From JANXQG01 sp963775975 (GTDB lineage Bacteria; Planctomycetota; Planctomycetia; Pirellulales; Thermoguttaceae): a DNA stretch of 64,000 nt. The translations under genes were made by a program, and so were the position numbers. Below, one piece after another: positions 35,936-44,770 of this stretch. Under the pieces are notes generated by a model. It saw only the letters and a program-made list of their open reading frames with translations, ran no database searches and was not told where the DNA came from. Within the stretch, counting starts at the first letter, position 1; each line of letters begins with the position of its first letter. Location: positions 1,178,001 to 1,242,000 of the forward strand of contig CAVZKX010000002.1 of NCBI GenBank assembly GCA_963775975.1, read 5' to 3'.

Positions 35936-37248
35936 ATGACTTCAAAGCCGCGACAGGTGGTTATATCGGGCGTGGGCCTGATTTGCCCCTTGGGAAGCAC
36001 GAAAGAAGCGTTGTGGGATGCACTTTCGCAGGCCCGCAGCGGCGTTGCGCCCTTGGCTGTGGCGGAGGCCGAGACGCTGGGAGTCCGCGCGGCTGGCGAG
36101 GCCAAGCAATTTACTGCGGACATCGAAGACTTTGGCCCCCTGGAAAAAGAGCAGAAAAAACAGATTCGCAAAAAGCTCAAGGACATGTGCCGCGAATGCG
36201 AGATGGGCGTGGCGGTCGCCCAATTGGCACTTACCGACGCCGGTTTGCAGGCAGGCAAAATCGACCCTGAACGGATCGGCATCAGCTTCGGCACCGACTA
36301 CATGCTCAGCCTGCCCGACGAGTTCAATGAGGGCATTCGCTCCTGCGTCAACGGCGACGGCCAATTCGATTTTTCCCGCTGGGGCGACGAAGGGCTGCGA
36401 AAGATGTCGCCGCTGTGGCTGCTGAAGTATCTGCCCAACATGCCGTCGAGCCACGTGGCGATCTTCAACGACCTCCGCGGCCCGAGCAACTCGCTCACAC
36501 TCCGCGAGGCCGGCTCGAATCTGGCCGTGGGCGAGGCCTTCCAGATCATCCGCCGCGGCAATGCCGACATGATGGTTTGCGGCGCGACCGGCACACGGCT
36601 GCACACGATGAAGCTCATGCACACGGTGACGCAGGAAGAAGTCGCGGCCGGCAATGGCGATCCGACGAAAGTCAGCCGGCCGTTTGATCGCGGGCGCACC
36701 GGCATGGTGCTGGGCGAAGGGGCCGGCGCGATCATCATTGAAGAGCTGGAGCACGCCCAAGCTCGCGGGGCGACGATCTACGGCGAGATCGTGGCCGCGT
36801 CGTCGCGGGCAGCCGCCTCGCCGCGGCTGGTCGCCCGACGGAAAGTGGCGCTGGCCAACGTCCTGCGGGCTTTGTTGCAAGCGTCGGATTGCCGGCCGGA
36901 GGAGATCGGCCACATTCACGCCCACGGTCTGAGCACGCGCAGTTGCGACGCCGAGGAGGCCCAGGCAATCGCCGAGGTCTTTGGCGATCGCGCTGCAAAG
37001 CTGCCGGTCGTGGCGGCGAAGAGTTACTTCGGCAATCTGGCGCGGGCAGCGGCATGGTCGAACTGATCGCCAGCCTCATGGCGATGCGAGACGGCACGCT
37101 CTTCCCCACGCTCAATTATGAAACGCCCGACGCCGAGTGCCCTATTCATGTCGTTCGCGATCAATCGACGCCGGCCGGCAAGCAGTTCATCAATTTGAAC
37201 GTCACGCCGCAAGGCCAGGCAAGCGGACTGGTGGTGCGGCAGATTTAG
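35936..37248 (+). CDS. Beta-ketoacyl synthase homologue with altered active site; one-base frameshift
   Basis: About 437 residues after restoring one base. Has the thiolase fold landmarks VVISGVGLICPLG, GISFGTDY, GMVLGEGAGAIIIEE and HIHAHGLSTRSCDAEEAQA. The catalytic Cys position is Glu191 (SLTLREAGSNLAVGEA), His330 is kept, and the second His is Asn367 (KSYFGNLGAGSG). It therefore cannot condense in the usual way and is closer to chain-length-factor or decarboxylating types. The frame breaks at GG 37039-37040, where one more G gives FGNLGAGSGMVELIAS. UbiD decarboxylase is next. Confidence 0.75.
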
Positions 37249-37368
37249 CTCCACGCTGAAGCGCAAGTGAAGCGTTGCCGGGATTCTCCTTCGCTTGCGC
37301 GTCAGGCTTACGTGCATACTTCGACGCCTCATTCGCGTTTCAAGGGGCGGATCGCTATACTGAGTGGC

Positions 37369-39216
37369 ATGTATCGCAGCCTCTTGGAATGTGTTCGCGA
37401 TCTTGAAGCCCAAAAGGAACTCGTCCGCGTCGATGAGCCGATCGACCCATGCCTGGAAATGGCCGAGATCCAGCGCCGCGTCTTCCGCGCGGGCGGGCCG
37501 GCGATCCTCTTCACCTGCCCCAAGGATTGCCGCTTTCCCATGCTCGGCAACCTCTTCGGCACGAAGAAGCGGATGCGGTATCTCTTCCGCGATACGCTCG
37601 ACTCCGTCGCACGGCTGATGCGGCTCAAGGTCGATCCGGCCGAATTCTTGCGGCGGCCGGCAAAGTATCTTTCGGCCCCTTTTGCCGCCTGGCACGCCCT
37701 GCCGCGGCGCGTGAGGACCGGGCCGGTTATGGCCTGCACGACGACGCTCGATCAGCTCCCGCAGTTGAAATCGTGGCCCAATGATGGCGGGGCTTATGTT
37801 ACGCTGCCGCAAGTTTATACGGAAGACCCTCGTCATCCGGGCGTGGTGATGAAATCGAACCTCGGCATGTACCGCATCCAGCTTAGCGGCAACCTCTATG
37901 CGCCCAACCGCGAGGCGGGCATGCACTACCAGATCCATCGCGGCATCGGCGTTCACCACGCTGCCGCGCTGGAATTGAAGCAGCCGCTCCGCGTGAACGT
38001 CTTCGTCGGCGGCCCGCCGGCGATGACCGTGGCCGCGGTAATGCCGTTGCCCGAAGGCATGAGCGAGATCGCCTTCGCCGGCATCCTGGGCGGTCGACGA
38101 ATTGCGATGGCAGGCGGAAAGGGGGAACTGCCCATCCATGCCGATGCCGATTTCTGCATCAGCGGCTACGTCGATCCCGCGCGGCAACTGCCCGAAGGCC
38201 CCTTCGGCGATCACCTGGGCTACTACAGCCTGGCCCACGACTTTCCCGTGCTGATCGTTGAGAAGGTCTATCATCGCAAGGACGCCATCTGGCCGTTTAC
38301 GGTTGTCGGCAGGCCGCCGCAGGAAGACTCGATGTTCGGCGAATTGATCCACGAGCTGGTCGAACCGGTCTTGCCCGCGACGGTGCCGGGCGTGAAGGCG
38401 GTCCATGCCGTCGAGGCGTCGGGCGTGCATCCGCTGCTCTTGGCCATCGGCAGCGAACGCTACGTGCCGTATGAGGGCCGGCAGCGCCCGCGCGAGTTGC
38501 TCACGCAGAGCAACGCGATACTCGGCCAAGGACAGATGTCGCTGGCCAAGTATCTTTTGATTACTGCCGTTGAGGACGCACACGGCCTGGACATTCGCAA
38601 CGTGCACGACTTCTTCCGACATGTCTTGGAACGGGTCGATTGGCAGCGCGACCTGCACTTTCAGACTTGCACCACGATCGACACGTTGGACTACAGCGGC
38701 GATGCGTTGAACCAAGGCTCGAAGGTCGTGATCGCCGCCGCCGGGCCGCCCCTGCGGACCTTGCCCGTGGCGATTGACAGCCGCCTGACGCTGCCCGAAG
38801 AAATGGGTTTCTCCAGGCCGATGGTCGTGTTGCCGGGCATTCTTGGGGTACAGGGGCCAAAATGGCGCGGTGAGAAAGATGGACCGGACCGCGCGGTCGA
38901 GCGCTTCTGCGCACGCTATAGTCGTGGCGAAGCGATCAACGACTTCCCGTTAGTAGTAATCGTCGATGAAGCCGAGTTCGCCGCTCGCACGCTCGACAAT
39001 TTCATCTGGGTCACGTTCACGCGGAGCAATCCGGCTGTGGACATCTACGGAATTGAATCCTTCGTGCGCGACAAGCATTGGGGCTGCTTCGGCGCGCTCG
39101 TAATCGACGCCCGGCAGAAGCCGCACCACGCCCCGCCGCTGATCGAAGACCCCGAGGTGAGCAAGCGCGTCGACGCCCTGGCCGCGCGTGGCGGACCGCT
39201 GCATGGGATAATCTAA
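37369..39216 (+). CDS. ubiD: UbiD-family decarboxylase
   Basis: 615 residues. YRSLLECVRDLEAQKELVRVDEP opens the UbiD fold in two pieces. DPRHPGVVMKSNLGMYRIQLSG, NREAGMHYQIHRGIGVHHA and PEGPFGDHLGYYS are core segments of the prenylated-FMN enzymes. It removes CO2 from aromatic or unsaturated acids such as 4-hydroxy-3-polyprenylbenzoate. The ATG at 37369 fits the family start; the frame to 37267 passes through repeat-like sequence. No ubiX in the window. Length is somewhat above the usual 490-500, with a C-terminal extension. Confidence 0.85.
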   Translation: MYRSLLECVRDLEAQKELVRVDEPIDPCLEMAEIQRRVFRAGGPAILFTCPKDCRFPMLGNLFGTKKRMRYLFRDTLDSVARLMRLKVDPAEFLRRPAKYLSAPFAAWHALPRRVRTGPVMACTTTLDQLPQLKSWPNDGGAYVTLPQVYTEDPRHPGVVMKSNLGMYRIQLSGNLYAPNREAGMHYQIHRGIGVHHAAALELKQPLRVNVFVGGPPAMTVAAVMPLPEGMSEIAFAGILGGRRIAMAGGKGELPIHADADFCISGYVDPARQLPEGPFGDHLGYYSLAHDFPVLIVEKVYHRKDAIWPFTVVGRPPQEDSMFGELIHELVEPVLPATVPGVKAVHAVEASGVHPLLLAIGSERYVPYEGRQRPRELLTQSNAILGQGQMSLAKYLLITAVEDAHGLDIRNVHDFFRHVLERVDWQRDLHFQTCTTIDTLDYSGDALNQGSKVVIAAAGPPLRTLPVAIDSRLTLPEEMGFSRPMVVLPGILGVQGPKWRGEKDGPDRAVERFCARYSRGEAINDFPLVVIVDEAEFAARTLDNFIWVTFTRSNPAVDIYGIESFVRDKHWGCFGALVIDARQKPHHAPPLIEDPEVSKRVDALAARGGPLHGII

Positions 39217-39226
39217 GGATCGTTCC

Positions 39227-39484
39227 ATGCCGCGCCGTACCGTTCACGACGATTGGGATGACGAAGAAGAATCGTGGGCCGAGCAAGCCGGCGATGACGA
39301 CGCTGACTACACAATTCCTTGCCCGAGGTGCAAGCGGCCGATCCACGAGGACGCTGAGCGCTGTCCTTATTGCGAGCGCTATATTTCCGTGGAAGACGCA
39401 CCGCAGCCGCGGAAGCCGTGGTGGATCATTATTGGCGTGATCATTTGCCTGCTGTTGGCTTGCTATTGGGCGTTTTGGCCGTAG
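39227..39484 (+). CDS. Small zinc-ribbon membrane protein
   Basis: 85 residues. An acidic N-terminus, one zinc ribbon (CPRCKRPIHEDAERCPYC), a linker, and a C-terminal membrane helix (WWIIIGVIICLLLACYWAFW). Ten bases after ubiD on the same strand, so likely co-transcribed. It overlaps the 3' end of the convergent GH76 gene by 44 bases. Function unknown. Confidence 0.72.
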   Translation: MPRRTVHDDWDDEEESWAEQAGDDDADYTIPCPRCKRPIHEDAERCPYCERYISVEDAPQPRKPWWIIIGVIICLLLACYWAFWP

Positions 39485-40571
39485 GCGATTCATCGTCCGC
39501 AAAACAAACCACCGCCGACACTGCACTTGAGGCCGTTTGACTCTGAATGTTGCTCCCCGCGGGCGAGCTCCAATCGTTGCCCATGATGTTGTCGGCCCGT
39601 CGGCGATTGCCCCAGGCGGCGTCGGCGTTGGCCTGCATCCAAGGTAGAAATTCGGTGCGTCCACAGTCGTAGACGAGCAACTTCATGTAGCGGACGAAAA
39701 TCCCTTTGAACGCACCGCCGTTCCCCTGGTTTTCGTTGCGGAGGATATGCCGGTCAGTGACACAGAGGTTTTCCTTGGTCCACTCAGCCGTCTTGATCGC
39801 ATCGTCGAGATACGTCTTGTCCTTCGTCTGTTGATAGAGCAGCGCCGCGGCCCCGATGAATGTTCCTTGGTTATAGGTCAGCGAGAAGCGGCCGATCCGC
39901 GGCGCATCCGACCGACCGCGGCGGATACTGTCGAAGACCTTGCCGGTGCCATCGGTCAGCGTCTTCTTCTGCCACGCGTAGAGGCTTTTCGCCTTTTCCA
40001 GGTAGGAGGCGTCATTCAGCAGCATGGAAAGCCTCGCGGCGGCGATTACAGCGGGACTGTTGAGACAACTGTTCTTCGAGGTCCGCCGGTTGATCCAATA
40101 GAGGCCGCCGCCAAACGCGTCGTCGTGGAAGTTGTCGTAGACGTAATCGAAGCTGGCTTTCGCCTTCTTCAAATACCGGTCGTCGCCGGTGATTTTGTAT
40201 GCCCGCGCGCAGGCAATGGCCCACCACATGATGTCGTCGTTGTACATGTTGGTGGTCCAGTCGGGATAAACCTTGACGAAGCCGTCGTAGACGTCGTTGA
40301 TCTGCCGCTTGACTTCCGCGCTGGGAGCGCGGTCGTACTGGTCCATCACCGTGTCCCATAGCTGGGCCTCGAACCAGAAGTCGGCCTTTTCCAGGCCATG
40401 CTCCTCTTTTCGAAAGAACTTGATTTCAGGGTCCCAGTAGACTTTGTTTAGTGCGGCGAAGGCGGCATCGGCATTGGCGGGCGTGACCGCGCGGGCCGAT
40501 GCTACCAACAACAGCGCGCCGAGATTGGCGGCAACGAGGGCAGTTTTTAGAACATGCAAGCGGCTCATCAT
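39441..40571 (-). CDS. Exported glycoside hydrolase, GH76 (alpha-1,6-mannanase) type
   Basis: 376 residues. A signal peptide (MMSRLHVLKTALVAANLG, hydrophobic, ASARA) leads to an (alpha/alpha)6-barrel. The catalytic pair is Asp112-Asp113 in YNDDIMWWAIA, as in GH76. GGGLYWINRR and SLTYNQGTFIGAAALLY are further family segments. Would cleave alpha-1,6-mannan. The ATG at 40571 (or 40568) has GAAGAG upstream. Next to a GH28-like gene on the same strand, 36 bases away. Confidence 0.8.
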   Translation of the reverse strand: MMSRLHVLKTALVAANLGALLLVASARAVTPANADAAFAALNKVYWDPEIKFFRKEEHGLEKADFWFEAQLWDTVMDQYDRAPSAEVKRQINDVYDGFVKVYPDWTTNMYNDDIMWWAIACARAYKITGDDRYLKKAKASFDYVYDNFHDDAFGGGLYWINRRTSKNSCLNSPAVIAAARLSMLLNDASYLEKAKSLYAWQKKTLTDGTGKVFDSIRRGRSDAPRIGRFSLTYNQGTFIGAAALLYQQTKDKTYLDDAIKTAEWTKENLCVTDRHILRNENQGNGGAFKGIFVRYMKLLVYDCGRTEFLPWMQANADAAWGNRRRADNIMGNDWSSPAGSNIQSQTASSAVSAVVCFADDESPTAKTPNSKPTAGK

Positions 40572-40607
40572 TTCTCTTCTTTTGCAACAGGTCAAACGGA
40601 TCGCACG

Positions 40608-42302
40608 TCATGCCCTCAGCCGGACCGCCTTCTCCTCCGCACCAGATGCGAAAGCGAGCGGCTTTGCCGCCTTGGAGAGATCGCCGCCGTCGATGGTGAT
40701 ATTCGAGCTGTCCGGTCCTTCCACACTAAGGAACACAGCCGCGGGCTTCAAGACGCGCGATGCGGTGAGCAACACGTCCTTGCTGTCGATGAAACGCAGC
40801 ACCGACTCCGCTTCCAAGTCACCCTCCGCGCTGATGCCGAGCAAGGTCGCATCAGTCACGCGCTCGAAAATGATCGCCGGCCGCAGTTCCTTGCTTGCGA
40901 CTTGTAGCCGGACGTTCTGAAGCGTCAGTCCTTTAACATTACGGGCGTACACTCCGTAGGCCGGGATCGCGCCAAGGCTGAAATACTCGCCCGCCTTTTG
41001 CGGCACTTCGCGGTTGGCGCCCATCTCCCGGCTGCCGCCGCCGCCAAACGTCAGATGCACGTCGCTGAGCGAGATGTTCTCCATCATCGCCGAGCCGACG
41101 CAGTTCAACACGATCGCCGAGAACGACTCGCCATCGCCGTGGCCGCCGCGGCCCATGAAGTAATCGGTCTTCGGCCGCGTGGTCGTCACGACGTTGCCGT
41201 GGATATTGTTGAAGGAAATGTCGCGGGCGACTGCCGGCCCCTCGCGCCGCACCGGCTGGGCGGGCTGCGCGGGCAGCGGCTCCGGCGGCTCGGCAGGCAT
41301 CGCAATCCCGGCGGGTGAACTGATGCTGATACTGATCGGGCCGGTCACGTCCTGGAAGATCAGGTTTGAGAACGACATGTTCTGAAACGTCGATCCTGGT
41401 CCGCCTTGAAACTTGATCGGACAACCGAGAACCGCGGCAAGCACGCAGTTGGAGACGACAATATTCTCGGCCGTCCCGCCGCCGAAGCGGAACACCGACC
41501 AACGCGTGCTGAACGTGCAATTGGTGACGGTGACGAATCGGCAGCTTCCAAACAGAGCGCAGGCGTCGTCCTGACACTGCACGTTCGAGTTGCTGATGTT
41601 GACGTACTCGCAACTGACGAAATGGAACCCGTCGTCGTTCCCTCCGACGCGATTGTGGATGTAGACGCCGTCGATGTCGATGTACGCGCTCTGGATCGCG
41701 CGGACCATGTGGTACGGGCAGCGGAGCAGTTGAATATCGCGGATGGCGACGACCCGACAGCGATAGAAGAGCAGACCGTAAGGACGGCTGCTGCCATGAA
41801 TGCCATTAGGCAGCGGCCACGCGCCTTCGATCGTGCCCGGCCCTTCGACCGTCACATTCGTCGCGCCGATCGCGTAAATCAAGGCCCAGTTGCCGTCATT
41901 CAGCGTGCTGTCGCCGCTGGTGGGAATGCCCGCAGCCGCGTGGTAGCGCGCGCCGTCTTGGCTTCCGAGCAGCTTGCCGGCCGCGGCAACGTGCAGCGTG
42001 ACATTGCACTTCAGCTCGATCGTGCCGATGACAAAAGTTCCGGCGGGCACGAGCACCGTGCCGCCCTGGTCTTTGGCGCAGGCGTCGATCGCCGCCTGTA
42101 CGGCCGAAGTATCGAGCGACTTGCCGTCACCCTTCGCGCCGTAGTCGCGGATGTTGTAGACGCGCGTGCCGAGGTCGGCGGTACCGCGCGGAGGCGGTTG
42201 CGCTGACGCAGCCGCTCCGCCCAGCGCGGCTGCCGCGCCCCCGGCAGAAATCGCTCGCGCCCACTGTCGTCGTGATAAGGGCGGCAGGTCTCGGTTAGCC
42301 AT
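40608..42302 (-). CDS. Exported GH28-like beta-helix protein with Tat signal
   Basis: 564 residues. N-terminal SRRQWARAISAGGAAAALGG is a twin-arginine signal. YNIRDYGAKGDGKSLDTSAVQ is the usual start of GH28/pectate-lyase superfamily proteins. Parallel beta-helix coils follow, with GGNDDGFHF and CQDDACALFG aligned to the NTDG and GDD active-site turns, but no clear GHG or RIK. Catalysis is therefore uncertain. Probably attacks or binds a uronic-acid polysaccharide outside the cell. 4 bases from the protease-like gene. Confidence 0.75.
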   Translation of the reverse strand: MANRDLPPLSRRQWARAISAGGAAAALGGAAASAQPPPRGTADLGTRVYNIRDYGAKGDGKSLDTSAVQAAIDACAKDQGGTVLVPAGTFVIGTIELKCNVTLHVAAAGKLLGSQDGARYHAAAGIPTSGDSTLNDGNWALIYAIGATNVTVEGPGTIEGAWPLPNGIHGSSRPYGLLFYRCRVVAIRDIQLLRCPYHMVRAIQSAYIDIDGVYIHNRVGGNDDGFHFVSCEYVNISNSNVQCQDDACALFGSCRFVTVTNCTFSTRWSVFRFGGGTAENIVVSNCVLAAVLGCPIKFQGGPGSTFQNMSFSNLIFQDVTGPISISISSPAGIAMPAEPPEPLPAQPAQPVRREGPAVARDISFNNIHGNVVTTTRPKTDYFMGRGGHGDGESFSAIVLNCVGSAMMENISLSDVHLTFGGGGSREMGANREVPQKAGEYFSLGAIPAYGVYARNVKGLTLQNVRLQVASKELRPAIIFERVTDATLLGISAEGDLEAESVLRFIDSKDVLLTASRVLKPAAVFLSVEGPDSSNITIDGGDLSKAAKPLAFASGAEEKAVRLRA

Positions 42303-42306
42303 TTGT

Positions 42307-43344
42307 CTATTTCTGCGCGACCGTGGCCTTGAGCTTCCCCACCGTCTCCTTCACCACGCTTGCCGGAAGCGCGTAGGTGGCCACGCGCAGGGCGCGAGCA
42401 ATGTTTATGCCGACGCAATGGCCGTCGATATCGACCAGCGGGCCGCCGCAGTCGGTGGGCGAAATGCCAAGGTCGTTCGGAATCACCTTGCTGAAACCAA
42501 AGCGGCGATCGCTGAACGGACCGCCGCCCCAATGGTCCTGCGGTAGACTGCCCGGCCGCGAATGGCCGAGCGTGACTTTCAATTCCATGTCCTTGTCCTT
42601 CCGCGAGACGGAGAGCGAGACGTTCTTGTTGGGCGGCATGCGGCTCAGTTTTTCGACCAACTGGTCGCTGGACTGCAGCGACTCGCCATCGAGGCGTTTG
42701 ATGAGGTCGCCTTTTTCCAGCCCTGCCTTCTCGGCCGCGCTGCCGCGCTCGACCACGGAAATTTCCGCGCCTTCGTCCACAGGCGCGACGGTAATCCCCA
42801 GCCAGCCGTGCGGCCGGCTCTCGCGCGATGGGCCGGGCATCGGCTGCGGCACGTCGCTGACCACGCCGACCAGCAGTGCATCGCGGCCCGTCATCGTGGC
42901 CTCAACCATGCTGCCGGGCGAAGGCGGATCGGCCCACGTCACCGGCGTGAGATTCTTGGCATCGACGCGGAGCAAGGCGATGTCGGTCGCATCGTCCGTG
43001 CCGACGACCGTGGCCGAAAACTTGCGGCCATCTGCCAAGCGGCATTCGGGCTTCTCGCCAAGCTGGCTGGCCTTGGTGACGATCAGCCCATCGGCCGAGA
43101 CAACGGTGCCCAGCGCGACCGATTTACCGTCGCAGGAGACGCGGACGGTGGCCGCGGCGGCCGGCGCGACCACCGGCTTGAGCAGATTCTGGATCTGCTC
43201 GTTGTTCATCATATAGCTCGACGGCCGCCGGGATGCGCGTCGATAGTCTTGCCAGCGGTTGGCCGGCTGCGCGTCGGCGGACCACGGGGCGGCGGCGACG
43301 AAGGCCAAGAAGAGGAACAAGTGCGCGAAGGTTTTTCGTGGCAT
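42307..43344 (-). CDS. Exported PDZ protein of the trypsin-like (HtrA) family, catalytic His and Ser replaced
   Basis: 345 residues from the ATG at 43344, which starts a signal peptide (MPRKTFAHLFLFLAFVAAA). The N-lobe has GLIVTKASQLG, where the catalytic His is Ser93, and DDATDIALLRV with Asp121. A PDZ domain (about 175-260) is followed by the protease C-lobe ISPTDCGGPLVDIDG, where the nucleophile is Cys299. The PDZ thus sits inside the protease fold. Likely a sensor, chaperone or regulator. It lies directly downstream of an active-looking homologue. Confidence 0.8.
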   Translation of the reverse strand: MPRKTFAHLFLFLAFVAAAPWSADAQPANRWQDYRRASRRPSSYMMNNEQIQNLLKPVVAPAAAATVRVSCDGKSVALGTVVSADGLIVTKASQLGEKPECRLADGRKFSATVVGTDDATDIALLRVDAKNLTPVTWADPPSPGSMVEATMTGRDALLVGVVSDVPQPMPGPSRESRPHGWLGITVAPVDEGAEISVVERGSAAEKAGLEKGDLIKRLDGESLQSSDQLVEKLSRMPPNKNVSLSVSRKDKDMELKVTLGHSRPGSLPQDHWGGGPFSDRRFGFSKVIPNDLGISPTDCGGPLVDIDGHCVGINIARALRVATYALPASVVKETVGKLKATVAQK

Positions 43345-43400
43345 AGTTGCTGTCGGGTTTTGGCGTGCTGCAGGCTGGGACAAGCTCGCGACATCGAAAT

Positions 43401-43451
43401 CCGACGCGCAAGCGAGGCCTGCCAACCGCACCGGCCTCGCTTGCGCGTCGG
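43401..43451. repeat. Inverted repeat between the two protease genes
   Basis: Perfect 19-base arms (CCGACGCGCAAGCGAGGCC and its complement) with a 13-base loop. Possible attenuator between the active and the inactive protease. Confidence 0.85.
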
Positions 43452-43477
43452 GCTTCAATAGCCCAAGTTGATCCACC

Positions 43478-44443
43478 CTACTTTCTCTTCTCCAACGTAA
43501 CATCAAACTTCTTCGTTTCGTCGCCGCGGCGGATTTCCATGACGAGCTTCTCGCCCGGCTTGTGTTGGCGGACCTCGACGGTCAGGTCGTGGAAGATGCG
43601 GATCGGCTTGCCGGCGAAACTGATGACCGTGTCGCCGACTTTCAGCCCCGCCTTGTCGGCTGGGCCGCCGGGCGTGACGATGCCCAGCTTGGGCACGTCC
43701 ACGCCGATCTCGGATTCGACGCCCACGATCGCGCCGTAGCCCGGTTCGAGATCGTCCATGTCTTCGCTCTTCAGCAGGCGGTCCCAGTAGCGCTGAAAGC
43801 GATCGACGGATACGTGGCGATTTTCCAAGAGCGAGTCGCCGCAGGTCGAACTGATGCCGATCACGCGGCCTTCCATGTCGAAGACCGGTCCGCCCGAATC
43901 GCCGCCCATGATGATGCAATCGGTGGCGATGTCGTATTCGCAATGATGATAGACGCGGCCCAGCCGCACCGCCGGGTGCCGCTGCTGCAAGTCGAAACTG
44001 ATCGGGTAGCTCAAGGCGATGCACCACTCGCCGAGCCGAATGTCTTCCGGCTTGGCCACGTCAACGTGCGGCCAGTTGCCACGGTCGGTGATCTTCATCA
44101 AGCCGGCATCGCCCGCCTTGTCGTTGCCGAGTGTTACGCCGGAGGCGCGTTTGCCGTCGGGAAACGTGAATGTGACGCGGCGGCCCGCGCGGCCGCCGAC
44201 GTGGGCGACGGTCATCACCAGCCCATCGGCGCTGACTACAACCCCGCTGCCGCCGGAGACCTGGACCACCGTCGGGCGGACCTTGGCCACGAGCGCCTTG
44301 ACATGCTCATTAACCGCCTTGAGTTCGGCGAGACTGGCAGGGCTGGGGACATCGGGGGGCGTCGTCTGGGCGGGCTGAGCGTGCAGGGACGCGGCCGAAA
44401 GGAGCCCGGCCAGTGTCAAAAGAATGATGGCTGTGGATCGCAT
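43478..44443 (-). CDS. Exported trypsin-like serine protease with PDZ domain (HtrA/DegP type)
   Basis: 321 residues from the ATG at 44443, which starts a signal peptide (STAIILLTLAGLLSAASLHA). The triad is complete: His81 in VMTVAHVGG, Asp112 in GDAGLMKI, Ser183 in MGGDSGGPVFDMEG. A C-terminal PDZ follows (LGIVTPGGPADKAGLKVGDTV). Periplasmic protein quality control or regulated proteolysis is expected. The frame to 44692 has no support. Confidence 0.85.
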   Translation of the reverse strand: MRSTAIILLTLAGLLSAASLHAQPAQTTPPDVPSPASLAELKAVNEHVKALVAKVRPTVVQVSGGSGVVVSADGLVMTVAHVGGRAGRRVTFTFPDGKRASGVTLGNDKAGDAGLMKITDRGNWPHVDVAKPEDIRLGEWCIALSYPISFDLQQRHPAVRLGRVYHHCEYDIATDCIIMGGDSGGPVFDMEGRVIGISSTCGDSLLENRHVSVDRFQRYWDRLLKSEDMDDLEPGYGAIVGVESEIGVDVPKLGIVTPGGPADKAGLKVGDTVISFAGKPIRIFHDLTVEVRQHKPGEKLVMEIRRGDETKKFDVTLEKRK

Positions 44444-44770
44444 TTGATCGTTGGCTATGGCGGGACGGAAATCGCGACGTCCGAATCGCCCGACGGCGGG
44501 TGCGACGCGAGGTATGCGGAAAATGCAGTAATAAGATTGTACAAGCACGGCGCGGAAAAGCCACCTTGGGGAACCGATTTTGGCCGTCGTTCCCGGCGGC
44601 AGGCTGCTAAAGACGGCAATTTTGAAAGTGTCAAAAAGGCTGAACGCGGACAAGTCGAGCGTTTGGCGTAGACGTATTGCCCCTATCTTCATTCATTATC
44701 AAACCCCGCCGGGGGCCAAGAGTTTCGGTTGCGCGCTGGAGTCCCGCCTTTAGGCGGCGAGCACAGCTTC
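44444..44770. other. Gap of 327 bases without a gene
   Basis: Between the TPR gene stop and the protease ATG, all on the minus strand. No plausible coding frame and no clear repeat. The promoter for the protease pair should be here. Confidence 0.45.

Noticed and set aside
35592..35939. A 115-codon plus-strand frame upstream of the ketosynthase homologue
   Set aside because: No family sense, Arg/Ser-rich shadow-like composition, no good ribosome binding site, and it overlaps the real start.
43562..44671. Long plus-strand frame of 369 codons opposite the protease
   Set aside because: Antisense to a gene with a full catalytic triad; composition is mirror-like.
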